Assembly (NCBI GenBank): GCA_021842465.1
Contig: JAKBZN010000005.1
Location: 26,566 to 90,565, forward strand
Direction: 5' to 3'
Source of the DNA: Pseudomonadota bacterium
GTDB lineage: Bacteria > Pseudomonadota > Gammaproteobacteria > Burkholderiales > Burkholderiaceae_F
DNA: 64,000 bases
The position numbers and the translations under genes were made by a program. Positions 41,589-50,489 of the stretch are shown in pieces. Positions within the stretch are counted from its first letter, which is position 1. Every line of letters begins with the position of its first letter. The notes beneath the pieces are model-generated. The model was given only the letters and a program-made list of their open reading frames with translations, did no database searches and was not told the DNA's origin.

Positions 41589-41688
41589 CGATCGCCGACG
41601 CCGCGAAAAACGCGAACCGCGAACCTATACTATTTCCGTTGTGCCGTTTCGGATCGCGTCCCTTTCCCTGGATTTCAAGGAGCCTCCC

Positions 41689-42123
41689 ATGCTGATCAAG
41701 CAATTCCGTCGTTCCGTTGGCATCGCAATCGGTCTTTCCGCCGTGCTCTGCAGTTCCGCCTACGCGATGGACCCCGCGCTCGCACAGGCCGTCGCCCACG
41801 GCAAGCAGATGTTCCTTCACGACACGTTCGGCGGCAACGGACGCGTCTGCAACTCCTGCCACCTCGGCGGGGGCCGCGAGCCCGGCCGCCTGCCCGATGG
41901 CACCCGGATCCCGAGCCTGGCCAACGCCGCGGCGATCTTCCCGCGCATCTCGCACCGGAGCGGACACCTGATCACGCTTCCCGATCAGGTTGCGCACTGC
42001 ATCGGCGGCGCCTTGCGGGGCAACCCGCCGGATTTCGGCAGCGACCAACTCAACGCGCTGGTTGCCTACGTGACTTCGCTGGCCCAGGGCAAGCCCATCG
42101 ACATGGGAGGCAAGCCGCGCTGA
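41689..42123 (+). CDS. periplasmic mono-heme c-type cytochrome
   Basis: A 144-residue protein with a cleavable signal (about residues 1-26, ending SSAYA) and one heme attachment motif CNSCH at 54-58. HSGHLITLPDQVAHC-like context (SHRSGHLITLPDQVAHCIGG) and a C-terminal LNALVAYVTSLAQG resemble cytochrome domains of sulfur-oxidation and thiosulfate dehydrogenase proteins, but the heme distal ligand is not certain. ATG has an AAGGAG site. It lies 100 bases after the efflux operon and is probably separate. An inverted repeat (42138-42146 with 42155-42163) follows the stop but lacks a T run. Confidence 0.85.
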   Translation: MLIKQFRRSVGIAIGLSAVLCSSAYAMDPALAQAVAHGKQMFLHDTFGGNGRVCNSCHLGGGREPGRLPDGTRIPSLANAAAIFPRISHRSGHLITLPDQVAHCIGGALRGNPPDFGSDQLNALVAYVTSLAQGKPIDMGGKPR

Positions 42124-42432
42124 GGGCGGTTCCTGCGGCTTGCCGGGTGCATCTCCGGCAAGCCCCGCCCAACCGGCGGACCGTCGACGTTGCGCGGCGG
42201 TTGCGCGGGCGCAACGTTTGACGCGGAATCCCTGTATCCAATGGGGAAAGCCGGTGATAACATCCTGGCGCCGCGGAGGTGTTTGGAGGAAATTCCGTTC
42301 TGTCAACCGGATGTCAACCAAACCTTCGCGCAGATCGTTTTTCCGCTCTGGTCACCTCGGATTTTCCCGGGTGACCCGAGTGAAATTTCGTCCCGACAAA
42401 TTTGAATCACAACTCCTGGGAGTCTCTACCTC
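42124..42432. other. gap before pal, no gene seen
   Basis: This 309-bp stretch holds a small inverted repeat after the cytochrome stop (gcttgccgg...ccggcaagc, 42138-42163) and a G/C-rich part. I found no coding frame with family sequence. The promoter of pal must lie here; no hexamers stand out clearly. A GGAG site occurs about 12 bases before the pal start. Confidence 0.4.
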
Positions 42433-42948
42433 ATGAACCGCGCCCTTCTGATCGCCCTTGCCTCGATGCTGGCCGCCGCCGCCTGCACGACGGTCAAGCC
42501 CCTGCCCGCCAGTACCGCTGCCCCGGCGCCCGCGGCGCAGCCCGCCCCGACCGCGCAGGCCGCTCCGGCTCCGACCCCCGAACAGGTCTTCCAACAGAAG
42601 GCCCAGGGTCTCGACGCCAATGAAAGCGTCTACTTCGCCTTCGATCGCTACAACATCCAGGCCGACCAGACGGGGGCGATCCGCAATCACGCCAACCTGG
42701 CGATCGCCTACCCGAACGACCACATCACGATTCAGGGCAACTGCGACGAGCGCGGCAGCGCCGAATACAACCTGGCGCTGGGCCAGCATCGCGCCGACGC
42801 GGTCAAGAACGCCCTCGTCGCTGAAGGCGTTTCCGCCAGCCGCATCGACACCGTGAGCTTTGGCAAGTCCAAGCCGCGCGCGCTGTGCCATGCCGAGCGC
42901 TGCTGGAAGGAAAACCGCCGCGCCGACTTCGTCGACGCCTGGCAGTAA
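42433..42948 (+). CDS. pal: peptidoglycan-associated lipoprotein Pal
   Basis: Outer membrane lipoprotein of the Tol-Pal system that binds peptidoglycan. The lipobox AAAC ends at Cys18, a Pro/Ala linker follows, and the OmpA-like domain starts near residue 60 with VYFAFDRYNIQ, GNCDERGSAEYNLALGQHRA and NRRADFV. Unusual is LCHAERCW at 151-158, where Pal from relatives usually reads like LGHDEAAW; together with Cys104 this gives three extra cysteines. No tolB is adjacent upstream, which is atypical for pal, so a Pal-like paralogue is possible. Confidence 0.87.
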   Translation: MNRALLIALASMLAAAACTTVKPLPASTAAPAPAAQPAPTAQAAPAPTPEQVFQQKAQGLDANESVYFAFDRYNIQADQTGAIRNHANLAIAYPNDHITIQGNCDERGSAEYNLALGQHRADAVKNALVAEGVSASRIDTVSFGKSKPRALCHAERCWKENRRADFVDAWQ

Positions 42949-42966
42949 ATCCGACTTTGCTCTACC

Positions 42967-43023
42967 ATTCGCTCTTCTGAGCGAATCTCAGACGGCGGCT
43001 GATCAGCCGCCGTCTGTTTTTTT
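42967..43023 (+). terminator. strong rho-independent terminator after pal
   Basis: Two hairpins in a row: attcgctc/gagcgaat (42967-42974 with 42979-42986) and a perfect 26-base palindrome at 42990-43015 (core gacggcggctgatcagccgc), directly followed by g and seven T (43017-43023). It ends three bases before the ATG of the chloride channel gene. Confidence 0.93.
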
Positions 43024-43026
43024 GTC

Positions 43027-44331
43027 ATGGCGATCGCCAGCCTCATCCATCCGACGAAGCTCTTCAGTTCCGTGCGCTGGCGCACGCGCTTCACGATCTG
43101 GACCTTCGCAGCCATCGCCGGGATCGCAGCGGTCGGCTTCACCAAGCTTTCCGACCTGGCGCTGGACGCCTTCAGCCGCGTGACCGATGGCCGCCTCTGG
43201 CTGACATTGCTACTCAGTCCGAGTCTCGGCATGATCGTGGTCTGGGCCACCACGCGCTACTTTCCGGGCTCGCAAGGCAGCGGCATCCCCCAAGCCATCG
43301 CGGCCACCCGCGCATTGCGCAGACATGAACCGGTGACCCGACTGCTGTCCCTTCGCATTGCCATCGGCAAGGTGTTCCTCGGCGCCCTGGCGCTGTTTGC
43401 CGGATTTTCCGCCGGACGCGAGGGACCGACCGTGCACATCAGCGCGATCATCATGCTCCTTGCGCATCGCTGGCTGCCGAACCAGCGTGTCATCCGCGCA
43501 CCCGACCTCGTCATCGCAGGCGGCGCCGCCGGCATCGCCGCGGCGTTCAACACGCCGCTCGCGGGAATCGTCTTCGCAATCGAGGAACTGGCGCGGCGCT
43601 TCGAAGCGCGCACCTCGGCAGTGCTGCTCAGCACGATCATCGTCTCCGGTCTCACTGCGATCGCGTTCGAGGGCAATTACCGCTATTTCGGCAAGCTCAT
43701 CGTCGGCTCGGTCGGCGTCGACGTCATTCCAGCGGTTCTCGTCGGCGGGGTGGTCTGCGGACTGATCGGGGGCGCGTTCAGCTATCTCATGCTCCTGCCG
43801 CAGCGCCAGGCAGACACCCAACTCTGGCGGCTGCGCAAACGATATCCGGTCCGGTTCGCCGGGGTCTGCGGCCTGCTCGTGGCGCTGATCGGCATCGCCA
43901 GCGGCGGCGTGTCCCTGGGTAGCGGCTACGGAATCACCGCCGCCGCGATCGACGGCCAGGTTCATCTACCTTGGTACACGCCGATCGCACGATACGTGGC
44001 GACGGCGATTTCCTACTTCTCCGGCATCCCCGGCGGATTGTTCGCCCCTTCCCTTGCGGTCGGCGCGTCGATCGGATTCGACCTGGTACGGTGGTTTCAC
44101 TTCGGCATCGGCGCCCACCCGGTGGTCGCCATCTGCATGGCCGGGTTCCTCGCGGCCGTCACCCAATCCCCCATCACCTCGGCGATCATCGTCATGGAAA
44201 TGGTCGGCGGTCACGCGATGGTGATCAGCCTGATGACCGCCGCGCTGCTGTCGAAAGCCATCAGCGAACGTTTTGGGCCTGAGCTGTACCAGGAACTGTC
44301 GCTGGCGTTCGATTCTCGACCACGAGAATAG
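43027..44331 (+). CDS. ClC-family chloride channel/transporter
   Basis: Inner membrane ClC protein of 434 residues. The three selectivity motifs are present: GSGIPQ (residues 84-89), GREGP (130-134, with the gating Glu132) and GGLFAPSLAVGA in the second half. Bacterial members exchange Cl- for H+, some export fluoride; the motif set here fits the Cl-/H+ branch. ATG at 43027 lies three bases after the T run of the pal terminator, and there is no room for a ribosome site on a transcript that starts after it, so the true start may be the next in-frame codon or the gene is read from a promoter overlapping the terminator. Confidence 0.92.
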   Translation: MAIASLIHPTKLFSSVRWRTRFTIWTFAAIAGIAAVGFTKLSDLALDAFSRVTDGRLWLTLLLSPSLGMIVVWATTRYFPGSQGSGIPQAIAATRALRRHEPVTRLLSLRIAIGKVFLGALALFAGFSAGREGPTVHISAIIMLLAHRWLPNQRVIRAPDLVIAGGAAGIAAAFNTPLAGIVFAIEELARRFEARTSAVLLSTIIVSGLTAIAFEGNYRYFGKLIVGSVGVDVIPAVLVGGVVCGLIGGAFSYLMLLPQRQADTQLWRLRKRYPVRFAGVCGLLVALIGIASGGVSLGSGYGITAAAIDGQVHLPWYTPIARYVATAISYFSGIPGGLFAPSLAVGASIGFDLVRWFHFGIGAHPVVAICMAGFLAAVTQSPITSAIIVMEMVGGHAMVISLMTAALLSKAISERFGPELYQELSLAFDSRPRE

Positions 44332-44472
44332 TTTTCACTCCGATAGGCACCCGCTGACTCCGGCGTTCCCCCCGTCCGTTTTGCGCTACGCTGCGCGGAT
44401 TCGGCTGGCCGCCGTGGCGGAACCGCGCGCGCCCGCCGGGCAACGGTTCGGAGTTTCCGTATAGGGGGGGAC

Positions 44473-45261
44473 GTGGGACTGGAGCTCTACAACAAGAACG
44501 GACATACCTGCATCCTGTTCACGGACCTCGTCGATGAGCGGGGCGATGCAGTCCAGGCCAACCAGGCGCTGATCGTCGATCATGGCCGCGGCATGTTGCT
44601 CGACCCGGGCGGCAACATGACCTACAACGAGCTCTTCATCAGCATGAGCCGGTTCTTTCCGCCCAAGGAACTCCAGTACGTATTCGCGTCGCATGCCGAC
44701 CCGGACATCGTCGCGTCCTTGCCCCGTTGGTTATCGGCCAGCAGTACCCGCCTGTTGATCTCGCGCCTGTGGGCGCGCTTCGTACCCCACTTCGCCCCCC
44801 CGGGGCGCACCGAAGGCCGCGTCACCGCCATTCCCGATCGCGGCGGCGTGGTCACGGTCGGCAATGCGCAACTGCTGATCCTGCCCGCGCATTTCCTGCA
44901 CTCGGAGGGAAATTTCCAGGTCTACGATCCGATCTCCCGGATCCTGTTCAGCGGCGACATCGGCGCTTCGATGCTCCCGCAGGAGCGGATCAAGCAGGAG
45001 GTGACCGATCTCGAGGAACATCTGACCGGGATGCTCGCCTTCCACCGGCGGTACATGGTCAGCAACCGCGCCTGCGCGTTGTGGGCGGCGATGGTTTCCC
45101 AGCTCGACATCGAAACCATCGTCCCGCAACACGGCGCGCCGATCCGCGGCAAGGCCGCCGTCGCGCGCTTCATCGAATGGATCGCAGGGCTGCGCTGCGG
45201 GATCGATCTGATGACGGAAGAGAACTACCGCATCCCCGATCCGCAGTGGCGGATCGAGTGA
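44473..45261 (+). CDS. MBL-fold metallo-hydrolase of the oxygen-binding diiron (ODP) type
   Basis: A 262-residue metallo-beta-lactamase-fold protein. Putative metal ligands: His74, Asp76 and Asp78 in SHADPDIV, a His in LPAHFLHSEGNF (140 or 143), Asp162 in FSGDIG and His220 in VPQHGAPI. The HxDxD form and the HFLHSEGNF block are like the ODP and flavodiiron family rather than a beta-lactamase. In ODP proteins the diiron site binds O2 and serves as sensor. The start is GTG at 44473 with a run of seven G just upstream. It stands alone between the ClC gene and small genes. Confidence 0.83.
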   Translation: MGLELYNKNGHTCILFTDLVDERGDAVQANQALIVDHGRGMLLDPGGNMTYNELFISMSRFFPPKELQYVFASHADPDIVASLPRWLSASSTRLLISRLWARFVPHFAPPGRTEGRVTAIPDRGGVVTVGNAQLLILPAHFLHSEGNFQVYDPISRILFSGDIGASMLPQERIKQEVTDLEEHLTGMLAFHRRYMVSNRACALWAAMVSQLDIETIVPQHGAPIRGKAAVARFIEWIAGLRCGIDLMTEENYRIPDPQWRIE

Positions 45262-45310
45262 GGCGGGCGCGGCGATCGTCACCGCGCCCCGCTCCCGCGC
45301 CATGGGCGCT

Positions 45311-45490
45311 TCAGTCGATCTGCGGATCGTCGTCGCTCGGCAATGTCGTCAGGGCGAGTTCGATGTTTTCCGCCAGCTTGCTGGCGTAATGGGCAGCCTC
45401 GGCCAAATGATGCTCGCGGTAGAACTGCACTTTCTTTCGCGCGTTTTCGATGTCTGCCGTGAGAATCGCGCGCAATTCGTCGTTCGTCAT
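45311..45490 (-). CDS. small hypothetical protein
   Basis: A 59-residue protein with ATG at 45490 and a GAAGGGGAAG ribosome site. It is acidic at both ends and likely helical: TNDELRAILTADIENARKKV, then REHHLAEAAHYASKLAENIELAL, ending PSDDDPQID. No membrane segment, signal or Cys is present. I do not recognise a family. It is on the minus strand, 43 bases upstream of the lipoprotein gene in terms of its own direction, and convergent with the ODP gene. Confidence 0.55.
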   Translation of the reverse strand: MTNDELRAILTADIENARKKVQFYREHHLAEAAHYASKLAENIELALTTLPSDDDPQID

Positions 45491-45533
45491 CGCTTCCCCT
45501 TCTCGGTCGATTGGTGCGGGTTGCCAAAGCACA

Positions 45534-46346
45534 TCATGAAGTTTGCCAGAATGTCACCATCCCCACGCCCGCGACCGGTTGCGTCAGCTCGACCCCCTGA
45601 ATCGTTCCCGCCGGGCTGATCCGATAGCAGACCGACGTCTGTCCCGAAACCAGACCGTCCGCCGTACCCGATGCGTTCGGACTCGTCGTGTCGTCGAGGC
45701 ACATCAGCGCCGTCGTGGCCGTATCGGCATTGAGCGCGAAGGTTTCCGTCAACGTGCCATCGTTCACCGCCATCGTCGAATCGCGAAACAGATTCGCCGA
45801 AAACAGTGACGTCGACTGTCCTTCGGTCGCCGTCGCCGGAACCGGCGACACCGTGGGAGTCGGCGTAACCACCTCATACCCGCCGGCGTAGTTGCTGCTC
45901 GAACCGAGGAATGCGTAGGTCGACGGATCGAAATAGTTGGTCGTGGTGGTCACCGAGGGCGACGACCCGTTCTCGGAAAACGTCTCCGTCACCGAGGCGG
46001 TGACCGCCGGAACGTTGGTTCCGGATCCGGTCTGGAAACTCGCGCTTCCCCCTGGCGTCGAGGCGTACACGACGGTATAGGTGTTGCCCGAAACGTCATA
46101 GCCGCTGACCGTATAGGAAAACGCCTGCGTCGCGACATTGACCATCGCCGCCGAGGTATCGAAGGTGGCGGTCGACGCCACCGGCGCCGGTTGCGCCGGC
46201 GGACTCGACATGCTCGGCAACGAACAGAACAAGGGGTCGCCGAACGCGTCGTAGCCGCAGACGTAGCCGTTGTCGTTGCTGCCGCAGGCGGCAAGTATCA
46301 GCGCCACGGCCACATAGAAGCCGGCTCGCGCCGCAAAACGAACCAT
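45534..46346 (-). CDS. putative secreted lipoprotein of unknown function
   Basis: A 270-residue protein. The signal ends in LAAC with Cys21, then GSNDNGYVCGYDAFGDPLFC. The rest is rich in Ser, Thr, Ala and Gly with beta-prone stretches (FSYTVSGYDVSGNTYTVVYA, SVTETFSENGSS, GTLTETFALNAD). This composition is typical of surface-exposed lipoproteins in betaproteobacteria. ATG at 46346; a GTG five codons upstream (46361) is also possible. Base composition is milder than its neighbours. No domain is recognised. Confidence 0.7.
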   Translation of the reverse strand: MVRFAARAGFYVAVALILAACGSNDNGYVCGYDAFGDPLFCSLPSMSSPPAQPAPVASTATFDTSAAMVNVATQAFSYTVSGYDVSGNTYTVVYASTPGGSASFQTGSGTNVPAVTASVTETFSENGSSPSVTTTTNYFDPSTYAFLGSSSNYAGGYEVVTPTPTVSPVPATATEGQSTSLFSANLFRDSTMAVNDGTLTETFALNADTATTALMCLDDTTSPNASGTADGLVSGQTSVCYRISPAGTIQGVELTQPVAGVGMVTFWQTS

Positions 46347-46436
46347 TTTTGTGGTCAACACGCGATTCTGTCATGGTCTTCTGGAGGCCCCGGAGCCGGG
46401 ACCCGGTGCGCCTGCGCTCCCGCCGCGCACCCGTGC

Positions 46437-46838
46437 TCAATCGTCGTCGCCGCGACCGTAGTAGTAGCCGCCGCCATACCCATAGGGCGCCGGATAGCCG
46501 GGCTGCACATACACGGGCGGCGGCGCGGGATAGGCCACCGCGGGGGGCGCATATCCGTACCCGTACGCCGGCTGCGGCACGACAACCGCTGGCGGCGCCG
46601 CGACGACCGGCGGGGCAACACCCTGCGCGATCATCCCTCCCAGCATGCCGCCCACCACGGCGGCGCCCATCCCGCCACCGTCACCCCAACCACCGCCCCA
46701 GCCACCGCGCCAGCCGTCGCCGCCACCCCACCCGCCGCGCCAGCCGTCGCCGCCGCGCCAGCCGTCGGCCTGCGCCGTTCCAAGCACTGCCGCGTTGGCG
46801 AGCAAGGCCAGAAACATCACGCCCAAAATCCGCTTCAT
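46437..46838 (-). CDS. secreted Gly/Trp-rich protein with WRGG repeats
   Basis: A 133-residue protein with a signal peptide (about residues 1-24, ending GTAQA). The mature start has repeats DGWRGG, DGWRGGWGG, DGWRGGWGG. A glycine-rich helical segment (MGAAVVGGMLGGMIAQGV) follows, resembling glycine-zipper proteins. The end is Pro/Tyr/Gly-rich (YGYGYAPPA, YGYGGGYYYGRGDDD). ATG at 46838 has an AAGGAG site. The function is unknown; glycine zippers often associate with the outer membrane. Confidence 0.72.
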   Translation of the reverse strand: MKRILGVMFLALLANAAVLGTAQADGWRGGDGWRGGWGGGDGWRGGWGGGWGDGGGMGAAVVGGMLGGMIAQGVAPPVVAAPPAVVVPQPAYGYGYAPPAVAYPAPPPVYVQPGYPAPYGYGGGYYYGRGDDD

Positions 46839-46940
46839 AACGTGCTCCTTTTCCGGTTCCCCGGCGAATCCCGTGCCAATACTAGCGAACGACGCCGGCA
46901 CCTGTGCAGCCCATTGCGTTTCTTCTTGTAACGCGACGCA

Positions 46941-47885
46941 CTACTTCATCAGCGTGCTTTTTCCGAACAGCGACTCCACCAATTCGACCACCAGGGTGGC
47001 GGTCCGGTTCCGTACGTCGCGCGCCGGATTCAACTCTACGATGTCGAGCGAGCGCAGGCATCCCGCATCCGCGATCATCTCCATGCACAGTTGCGCTTCG
47101 CGATAGGTCGGCCCGCCGCGCACCGGGGTCGCCACCCCGGGAGCCATGTCGGGATCGAGGAAATCGACATCCAGGCTGACGTGCAGGTGGGTATCCGGAT
47201 TGACGCCGGCGAGCGCGCGCTCCATGCACGCCCGCATGCCCGACTCGTCGATCGCACGCATGTCATAGACCTGCATGGCCAGCTCGCGCAGCCGCGGACG
47301 CTCCCCGGCGTCGACGCTGCGGACGCCGATCTGCCGGATCCGGTCGGCCTCCAGCGCCGGAACGGTACCGGCCAGGCGGATCAGTTCGTCCGGACCGCTG
47401 CCGCAGAGACAGGCAACCGGCATGCCATGCAGGTTGCCGGTCGGCGTATGGGCATCGGTGTTCACGTCCGCATGCGCATCGAGCCACAGCACGCGCAGAT
47501 CGCGCCGCGCGTCGCGGCAATGCCGCGCGACGGCGCTGATCGAACCGATTGCGAGGCTGTGGTCGCCGCCAAGCAGGATGGGGATCCGTCCGGATTCCAG
47601 CACGCCCTGCGTGGCCTCGAATACCGCCCGATTCCACTGCGCAACCTCGCTGCGATGGCGGATCCCGGCGACCGGCGCGGCCTGCGGATTTCCCGGGCCG
47701 GCAAGATTGCCCCGGTCCTCGACCTCGACCCCCTGCTTCCGCAGGGCCGCGGCGAGGCCGGCAACCCGCAGGGCCTCGGGCCCCATCGATGCGCCGCGCA
47801 GTCCCGCCCCGACGTCGGTCGGGGCCCCGAGAAGCGTGACCCGGCTCTGGATGCCTCGCAGACGCTCGTCCATGACGCCGGTCAT
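46941..47885 (-). CDS. rocF: arginase
   Basis: Mn-dependent hydrolase splitting arginine to ornithine and urea, a route for nitrogen release. The three metal-binding blocks are clear: GGDHSLAIGS, DAHADVNTDAHTPTGNLHGMP and SLDVDFLDPDMAPGV. The C-terminal LDIVELNPARD closes the fold. With ATG at 47885 the protein is 314 residues; ATG at 47873 (MDERLRG) would be four residues shorter and ATG at 47921 would be twelve longer. It is 73 bases after the host-attachment gene, same strand. Agmatinase is unlikely from the block set. Confidence 0.9.
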   Translation of the reverse strand: MTGVMDERLRGIQSRVTLLGAPTDVGAGLRGASMGPEALRVAGLAAALRKQGVEVEDRGNLAGPGNPQAAPVAGIRHRSEVAQWNRAVFEATQGVLESGRIPILLGGDHSLAIGSISAVARHCRDARRDLRVLWLDAHADVNTDAHTPTGNLHGMPVACLCGSGPDELIRLAGTVPALEADRIRQIGVRSVDAGERPRLRELAMQVYDMRAIDESGMRACMERALAGVNPDTHLHVSLDVDFLDPDMAPGVATPVRGGPTYREAQLCMEMIADAGCLRSLDIVELNPARDVRNRTATLVVELVESLFGKSTLMK

Positions 47886-47958
47886 TCCGTCCCCGCTCGG
47901 CGCTGGAGCGGGGACGGACATTGCGGGCAACGGGCTACCGCCCGCCGCCCGAACCCCG

Positions 47959-48420
47959 TCAGTGCAACCATGTCGCGCGCGGAACCTCGTCGCGGATCCG
48001 CCGCACCAGCGCCGCATCGTCGAGATCGACGAGATTGCGCCCGATCGCGGCCGCCAGCACCTTGGACGCCGGGCGACTCAAGTGCGATTTGATGCGACCG
48101 AGAAACGGCGGCGCCGCCAGCACGATCAGACCGCTGCAGCGGTGCGCTGCGATCCCGGCATTGAGAAAGTGCGCCAGATCGCGTGCGAAGTCCTCCCGCA
48201 CCTTCGCGCGAGCATCCAACCGCGGCCCATAACTGGAACTGCCGCGGCCGTGTCCCATTTCCTCGTGCCCGGACCGGTCCGCGGTCAGGTCCGCACCCTT
48301 GCTCCGCCCCTGCGGGCAGGAAAACGTGGCCAAGGGCTCCAGCACCGTGCCGGTTGCCCGGCCCTGTTCGAAACAACGCGCTTGCATCGAATTCGCAACC
48401 ATCACCCAAATGCGGTTCAT
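47959..48420 (-). CDS. host attachment family protein
   Basis: A 153-residue protein of the family named for attachment to host cells in plant-associated bacteria. Family features are MNRIWVMVANSMQARCFE at the start, the ADRSGH-like segment (TADRSGHEEMG) and KVREDFARDLAHFLN. No signal peptide, so it is not obviously surface located, and the family name may not reflect its role. ATG at 48420; divergent from the FtsH gene, with a shared 197-bp promoter region. Confidence 0.82.
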   Translation of the reverse strand: MNRIWVMVANSMQARCFEQGRATGTVLEPLATFSCPQGRSKGADLTADRSGHEEMGHGRGSSSYGPRLDARAKVREDFARDLAHFLNAGIAAHRCSGLIVLAAPPFLGRIKSHLSRPASKVLAAAIGRNLVDLDDAALVRRIRDEVPRATWLH

Positions 48421-48617
48421 CGCTTACCCTCCCATTCGAGTCGAACCCGGACATACGGTACACCGACTGCCCGGCCATTGACCAGCGGAGGGACAAGATC
48501 CGTTCGCCGGCCGCGCATTGCCAGCGAACGTTTCTCATCCTCCCGTTTCTGATGCGGTGTGGGAGAATCGAATCGCGGAACGGTCTCGGATCTTTTTGCG
48601 AAAGCGCAGCCGGAGCG

Positions 48618-50489
48618 ATGGAAAAGAAAACTTCGTTCAACCTGGCGTACCTGATCTTCGCCCTGCTGGGCGTGGTGTTTCTGCATGACGCGTGGCTGCA
48701 GTACCGCAATACCGAGCCGATGGCCTATAGCGCGTTCCTCGCCCAGTTGAAGAAGGGCAATGTCGGCGAGATCGCCATCACCCGCGATTACATCGAAGGA
48801 TCCCTGCGTGCGCCACTCGCCAACGGGCGCAAGAATTTCGTCACCACGCGGGTGGATCCAGCGCTCGCCAATGATCTGGCGCAATACAACGTCCAGTTCC
48901 GCGGCGTCGTCGACAACGGTTTCTTTCGCGAACTCATGCGCTGGCTCATCCCGACCGCAATCTTTTTCGGCATCTGGCTGCTGCTCATGCGCCGCCTGCA
49001 GGACCGCGCCGGCGACCTTGGCACCGGGCTGCTCGCGATCGGCAAGAGCAAGGCCAAGGTGTACGTCGAGACCGACGTGAAGGTGACGTTCGAAGACGTC
49101 GCCGGCGTCGACGAGGCCAAGGAGGAACTCCGCGAGATCGTCGGGTTCCTCAAGGATCCCGGCCGCTATGGGCGTCTCGGGGCCAAGATTCCCAAGGGCG
49201 TGCTGCTCGTCGGCCCGCCCGGGACCGGCAAGACCCTGCTCGCCCGCGCGGTGGCGGGCGAAGCGGGCGTGGCCTTCTTTTCCATCAACGGCTCCGAATT
49301 CGTCGAGATGTTCGTCGGCGTCGGCGCCGCGCGCGTGCGCGATCTCTTCGAGGAAGCGCGCAAGAAGGCCCCGGCCATCATCTTCATCGACGAGATCGAT
49401 GCATTGGGGCGTGCCCGCGGCGCCTATGGCCTGGGCGGCCACGACGAAAAGGAGCAGACGCTCAACCAGCTGCTCGCGGAGCTCGACGGCTTCGACTCGA
49501 GTGCGGGGCTCGTGCTGCTCGCCGCCACCAACCGCCCGGAAATCCTCGATCCGGCCCTGCTGCGGGCCGGCCGTTTCGACCGCCAGGTACTGGTCGACCG
49601 ACCCGACCGCAGCGGCCGCCTGCAGATCCTGCGCGTCCATACCCGCAAGGTCGAGATCGCCGCGGGCGTCGATCTCGACAAAATCGCCGCGCTCACGCCC
49701 GGATTCTCCGGCGCCGACCTTGCCAACCTCGTCAACGAAGCGGCGCTGCAGGCCACCCGGCGCGACCACGAGAAGGTTGAAGAAGACGACTTCACGAGCG
49801 CGATCGAGCGCATCGTTGCCGGCCTCGAGAAGCGCTCGCGCCTGCTCAACCCCAAGGAGCGCGCCTTCGTCGCGCACCACGAGATGGGCCACGCGCTGGT
49901 CGCTGCGTCCTTGCCGGGACAGGATGCGGTGCAGAAAATCTCGATCATTCCCCGCGGCATCGGCGCGCTGGGCTACACCATCCAGCGTCCCACCGAGGAT
50001 CGCTATTTGATGACGCGGGAGGAACTCGAAAACAAGATGGCCGTGCTGCTGGGCGGGCGCGTTGCCGAACAGCTGGTATTCGACGAGGTTTCCACCGGCG
50101 CCGCCGATGATCTCGTCAAGGTCACGGATATCGCCCACAGCATTGTCGTGCGCTACGGCATGGACGAGACCCTCGGCCCCGTCGTCTTCGAACGCGAAAC
50201 CCAGCAGTTCCTGACCTCGGATGCCATTCCCGCGCAACGACGCGAGTACTCCGAGCAGACCGCGCGCGCCATCGACCATGCCACCCACGCGCTGGTCGAA
50301 GAGGCCTTGGCCAAAGCCCGCGCCATCCTGATCCGGAACATGGCGCTGTTGCGCAGCGGTGCGCAGCGCCTGCTGGAAAAGGAAACCCTCGCGGACGAGG
50401 AACTGCGCAAGGTCCTCGGAGCCGCGCAACCCCTTCCCGCACCGGAGGTCCCACCACCTGAATCGCGGGCGCAGGAAGCCCGGCCATGA
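48618..50489 (+). CDS. ftsH: FtsH-family ATP-dependent zinc metalloprotease (paralogue)
   Basis: Membrane AAA protease of 623 residues. Two membrane helices (about 7-23 and 109-125) flank a small periplasmic domain. The AAA module has Walker A GPPGTGKT (199-206), Walker B IIFIDE (254-259) and the SRH end [13 protein letters not shown]. The zinc site is HHEMGH (421-425 as HEMGH) where most FtsH read HEAGH; the third ligand region STGAADDL is present. A housekeeping ftsH normally follows rlmE (ftsJ); here the neighbour is a polyferredoxin gene overlapping by four bases (ATGA), so this is probably a second, specialised FtsH. Confidence 0.9.
   Translation: MEKKTSFNLAYLIFALLGVVFLHDAWLQYRNTEPMAYSAFLAQLKKGNVGEIAITRDYIEGSLRAPLANGRKNFVTTRVDPALANDLAQYNVQFRGVVDNGFFRELMRWLIPTAIFFGIWLLLMRRLQDRAGDLGTGLLAIGKSKAKVYVETDVKVTFEDVAGVDEAKEELREIVGFLKDPGRYGRLGAKIPKGVLLVGPPGTGKTLLARAVAGEAGVAFFSINGSEFVEMFVGVGAARVRDLFEEARKKAPAIIFIDEIDALGRARGAYGLGGHDEKEQTLNQLLAELDGFDSSAGLVLLAATNRPEILDPALLRAGRFDRQVLVDRPDRSGRLQILRVHTRKVEIAAGVDLDKIAALTPGFSGADLANLVNEAALQATRRDHEKVEEDDFTSAIERIVAGLEKRSRLLNPKERAFVAHHEMGHALVAASLPGQDAVQKISIIPRGIGALGYTIQRPTEDRYLMTREELENKMAVLLGGRVAEQLVFDEVSTGAADDLVKVTDIAHSIVVRYGMDETLGPVVFERETQQFLTSDAIPAQRREYSEQTARAIDHATHALVEEALAKARAILIRNMALLRSGAQRLLEKETLADEELRKVLGAAQPLPAPEVPPPESRAQEARP

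Noticed and set aside
42138..42163. Terminator after the cytochrome c gene
   Set aside because: The nine-base inverted repeat is good, but no T run follows, so I did not list it as a terminator.
44473..45261. Beta-lactamase or glyoxalase II
   Set aside because: The usual HxHxDH motif is replaced by HADPD, and the remaining ligands fit the diiron O2-binding branch better.
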